64,000 nucleotides of DNA from Novosphingobium meiothermophilum. Its GTDB lineage: Bacteria; Pseudomonadota; Alphaproteobacteria; Sphingomonadales; Sphingomonadaceae. The DNA lies in the NCBI RefSeq assembly GCF_003171715.1, contig NZ_QGHL01000004.1:248001-312000 (forward strand), written 5' to 3'. The notes under the pieces were generated by a model. It saw only the letters and a program-made list of their open reading frames with translations. It was not told the DNA's origin and searched no databases. This document shows, in pieces, positions 63,011 through 64,000 of this stretch. How positions within the stretch are numbered: position 1 is the first letter of the stretch; each line of letters opens with the position of its first letter. The position numbers were made by a program, and so were the translations under genes.

Positions 63011-64000
63011 GCCAGCCCCCGCCGCACCAGAAAGTCCGCCACCATGCCCACCATGCGGTCATGGTCCCAGTTGGCCGCATCCACCATGTCGGCATCGATC
63101 ATCAGCACCGGCACGCCCGCGCTTTCCAGCGCCTCGGCGGTGATCTTCGTGCCCGATTGCGAAAGGCGGTTTTCCGGTGGCAGCAGCACCACGCAGGCGT
63201 CGATCCCGCAGCGCTCCGCCTCGCTCGTCATCCACCCGTTCATCCACGGCGGCAGGTGCAGCACCTCGTTCATCGAACAGACGCGGCTGGCCAGCGCCTC
63301 CATCGGGCGGCCCTGCAATTCGCGGATATACTGCGGCCCGGCAAAGGGCATGTACATCGACCAGACGAAGACCGCGCCCATGCGCTCTTCCAGCGCCTGA
63401 TAGAAACCGGGATCGTGCCAAACGCCCGCGCCGATCCACATCAGGCGGATCTTCTCGTTGGCGGCCGTGCCCTCGCCTGCGGCGATACGCTCCATCACCT
63501 CGTCGCGGAACCGCCTTGCGTGGTTCACCGCCCAGTCCGATCCGCGGTGCCATTGCGGGATCATCGTGTTGGGCATCTGCTCGGCAATCGATACCGGGCA
63601 GGGCCGCGCCTTGCCGATGGCCTGTGCCGCTTCCCAGATATAGCCTTCCTGCTCGTTGATCCGCTCCATCAGGTAATGGAGCTTCGCCTCGTCGAACCTG
63701 CGGCCCGTGCGGTTTTCCAGCAGCGAGATCAGATCGCGCATTTCCGAAACGGCCAGCGCGATGCGGTCGGCATCGTAAACCTGTTCCCACTGGTCCTTCG
63801 AATGGGCGAACCAGCGCGGGTCCTTGTGCTCCCATGCGGGCGCTTCCATCGGAAAGAACTCGCTGCCCAGCGCATCGGCCCACTGGCCGAAAACGTGCTG
63901 GATGCAATCGCATGTCATGCGCGCCACCAGCACCGTGGGCTTGGGCAAGCCCCCCCACGGCGCCGTTTTCGGATCGTTCGCCAGTGTGCAGGCAAGCCCC
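63007..64000 (-). CDS. 2-hydroxyacyl-CoA dehydratase family subunit, N-terminus beyond the window
   Basis: The frame is open to the right edge, with family-like GGLPKPTVLVARMTCDCIQHVFGQW, so the gene continues past 64000. It belongs to the HgdAB/benzoyl-CoA-reductase-like family. The C-terminal half ends in VPVLMIDADMVDAANWDHDRM, matching the family's last motif. Two Cys (MTCDC) are seen near the visible start; near ACVVLLPPENRLSQSG the Cys commonly found before the final helix is missing. Members normally need an ATP-driven [4Fe-4S] activator, which is not seen. Overlaps the DctP gene by 4 nt. Confidence 0.8.
   Translation of the reverse strand, partial: GLACTLANDPKTAPWGGLPKPTVLVARMTCDCIQHVFGQWADALGSEFFPMEAPAWEHKDPRWFAHSKDQWEQVYDADRIALAVSEMRDLISLLENRTGRRFDEAKLHYLMERINEQEGYIWEAAQAIGKARPCPVSIAEQMPNTMIPQWHRGSDWAVNHARRFRDEVMERIAAGEGTAANEKIRLMWIGAGVWHDPGFYQALEERMGAVFVWSMYMPFAGPQYIRELQGRPMEALASRVCSMNEVLHLPPWMNGWMTSEAERCGIDACVVLLPPENRLSQSGTKITAEALESAGVPVLMIDADMVDAANWDHDRMVGMVADFLVRRGLA

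Overview
The window reads as a piece of chromosome from an aerobic, GC-rich alphaproteobacterium, most likely a sphingomonad (Novosphingobium-like). The reasons are the uniform GC-rich codon use, several TonB-dependent receptors, MmgE/PrpD and CaiB/BaiF catabolic genes, and compact operons with 1-4 nt overlaps. The genus is inference. I saw no rRNA, tRNA, CRISPR array, insertion sequence or phage gene.

Layout. 1-6.6 kb: an edge-truncated GH43 glycosidase on the minus strand, an SDR/hydrolase pair, a DUF2332 gene, and the hisG-hisD-nusB housekeeping run. 6.7-12.2 kb: a metal-stress locus. A minus-strand operon encodes a putative anti-sigma factor, a CnrX-like periplasmic metal sensor, an ECF sigma factor, the multicopper oxidase CopA and CopB. 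It is divergent from copC-copD. The same bipartite motif, GAGGGAT-N14-CGTA, occurs three times here: on each strand of the divergent gap and just before copA. This is the best candidate for a little-described regulatory system in the window. 12.3-16.7 kb: a VOC protein, S-formylglutathione hydrolase, an M20 amidohydrolase, an Lrp-type regulator and a class III aminotransferase. 16.8-19.4 kb: a four-gene exported/membrane cluster (DUF4198, small exported protein, HupE/UreJ, anchor protein), probably metal-related.

19.5-37.0 kb: a large minus-strand catabolic block for an amine or amino-acid-like compound. It holds a peptide-type ABC transporter (Tat-exported binding protein, two permeases, one double ATPase), an ornithine-cyclodeaminase homologue, a DUF861-type cupin, two FAD amine oxidases, two aldehyde dehydrogenases, a DSD1-type PLP enzyme, two paralogous two-domain GNATs, a tartrate/malate-type dehydrogenase and a HAD hydrolase. 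37.2-41.4 kb: a siderophore-type TonB receptor, a PepSY membrane protein and a GhrA-like dehydrogenase, preceded by a perfect 29-bp palindrome. 41.8-46.8 kb: a DUF1624 membrane protein, DUF2721, a PHA-granule-type protein, an XpaC-like/TelA pair and an SDR.

46.9-56.3 kb: a LacI regulator and a cytochrome P450 with an altered I-helix, divergent from two MFS transporters. These are followed by a TonB receptor, a two-CxxCH cytochrome and an OmpA-like protein. 56.3-64.0 kb: seven minus-strand genes, every junction overlapping by 4 nt. In transcription order they are a 2-hydroxyacyl-CoA dehydratase-family subunit (running off the window), an orphan TRAP-type binding lipoprotein, an exported hydrolase, a class III CoA-transferase, a CapA-type phosphoesterase, an integral membrane protein and an MmgE/PrpD protein. 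This looks like a CoA-thioester catabolic pathway of unknown substrate.
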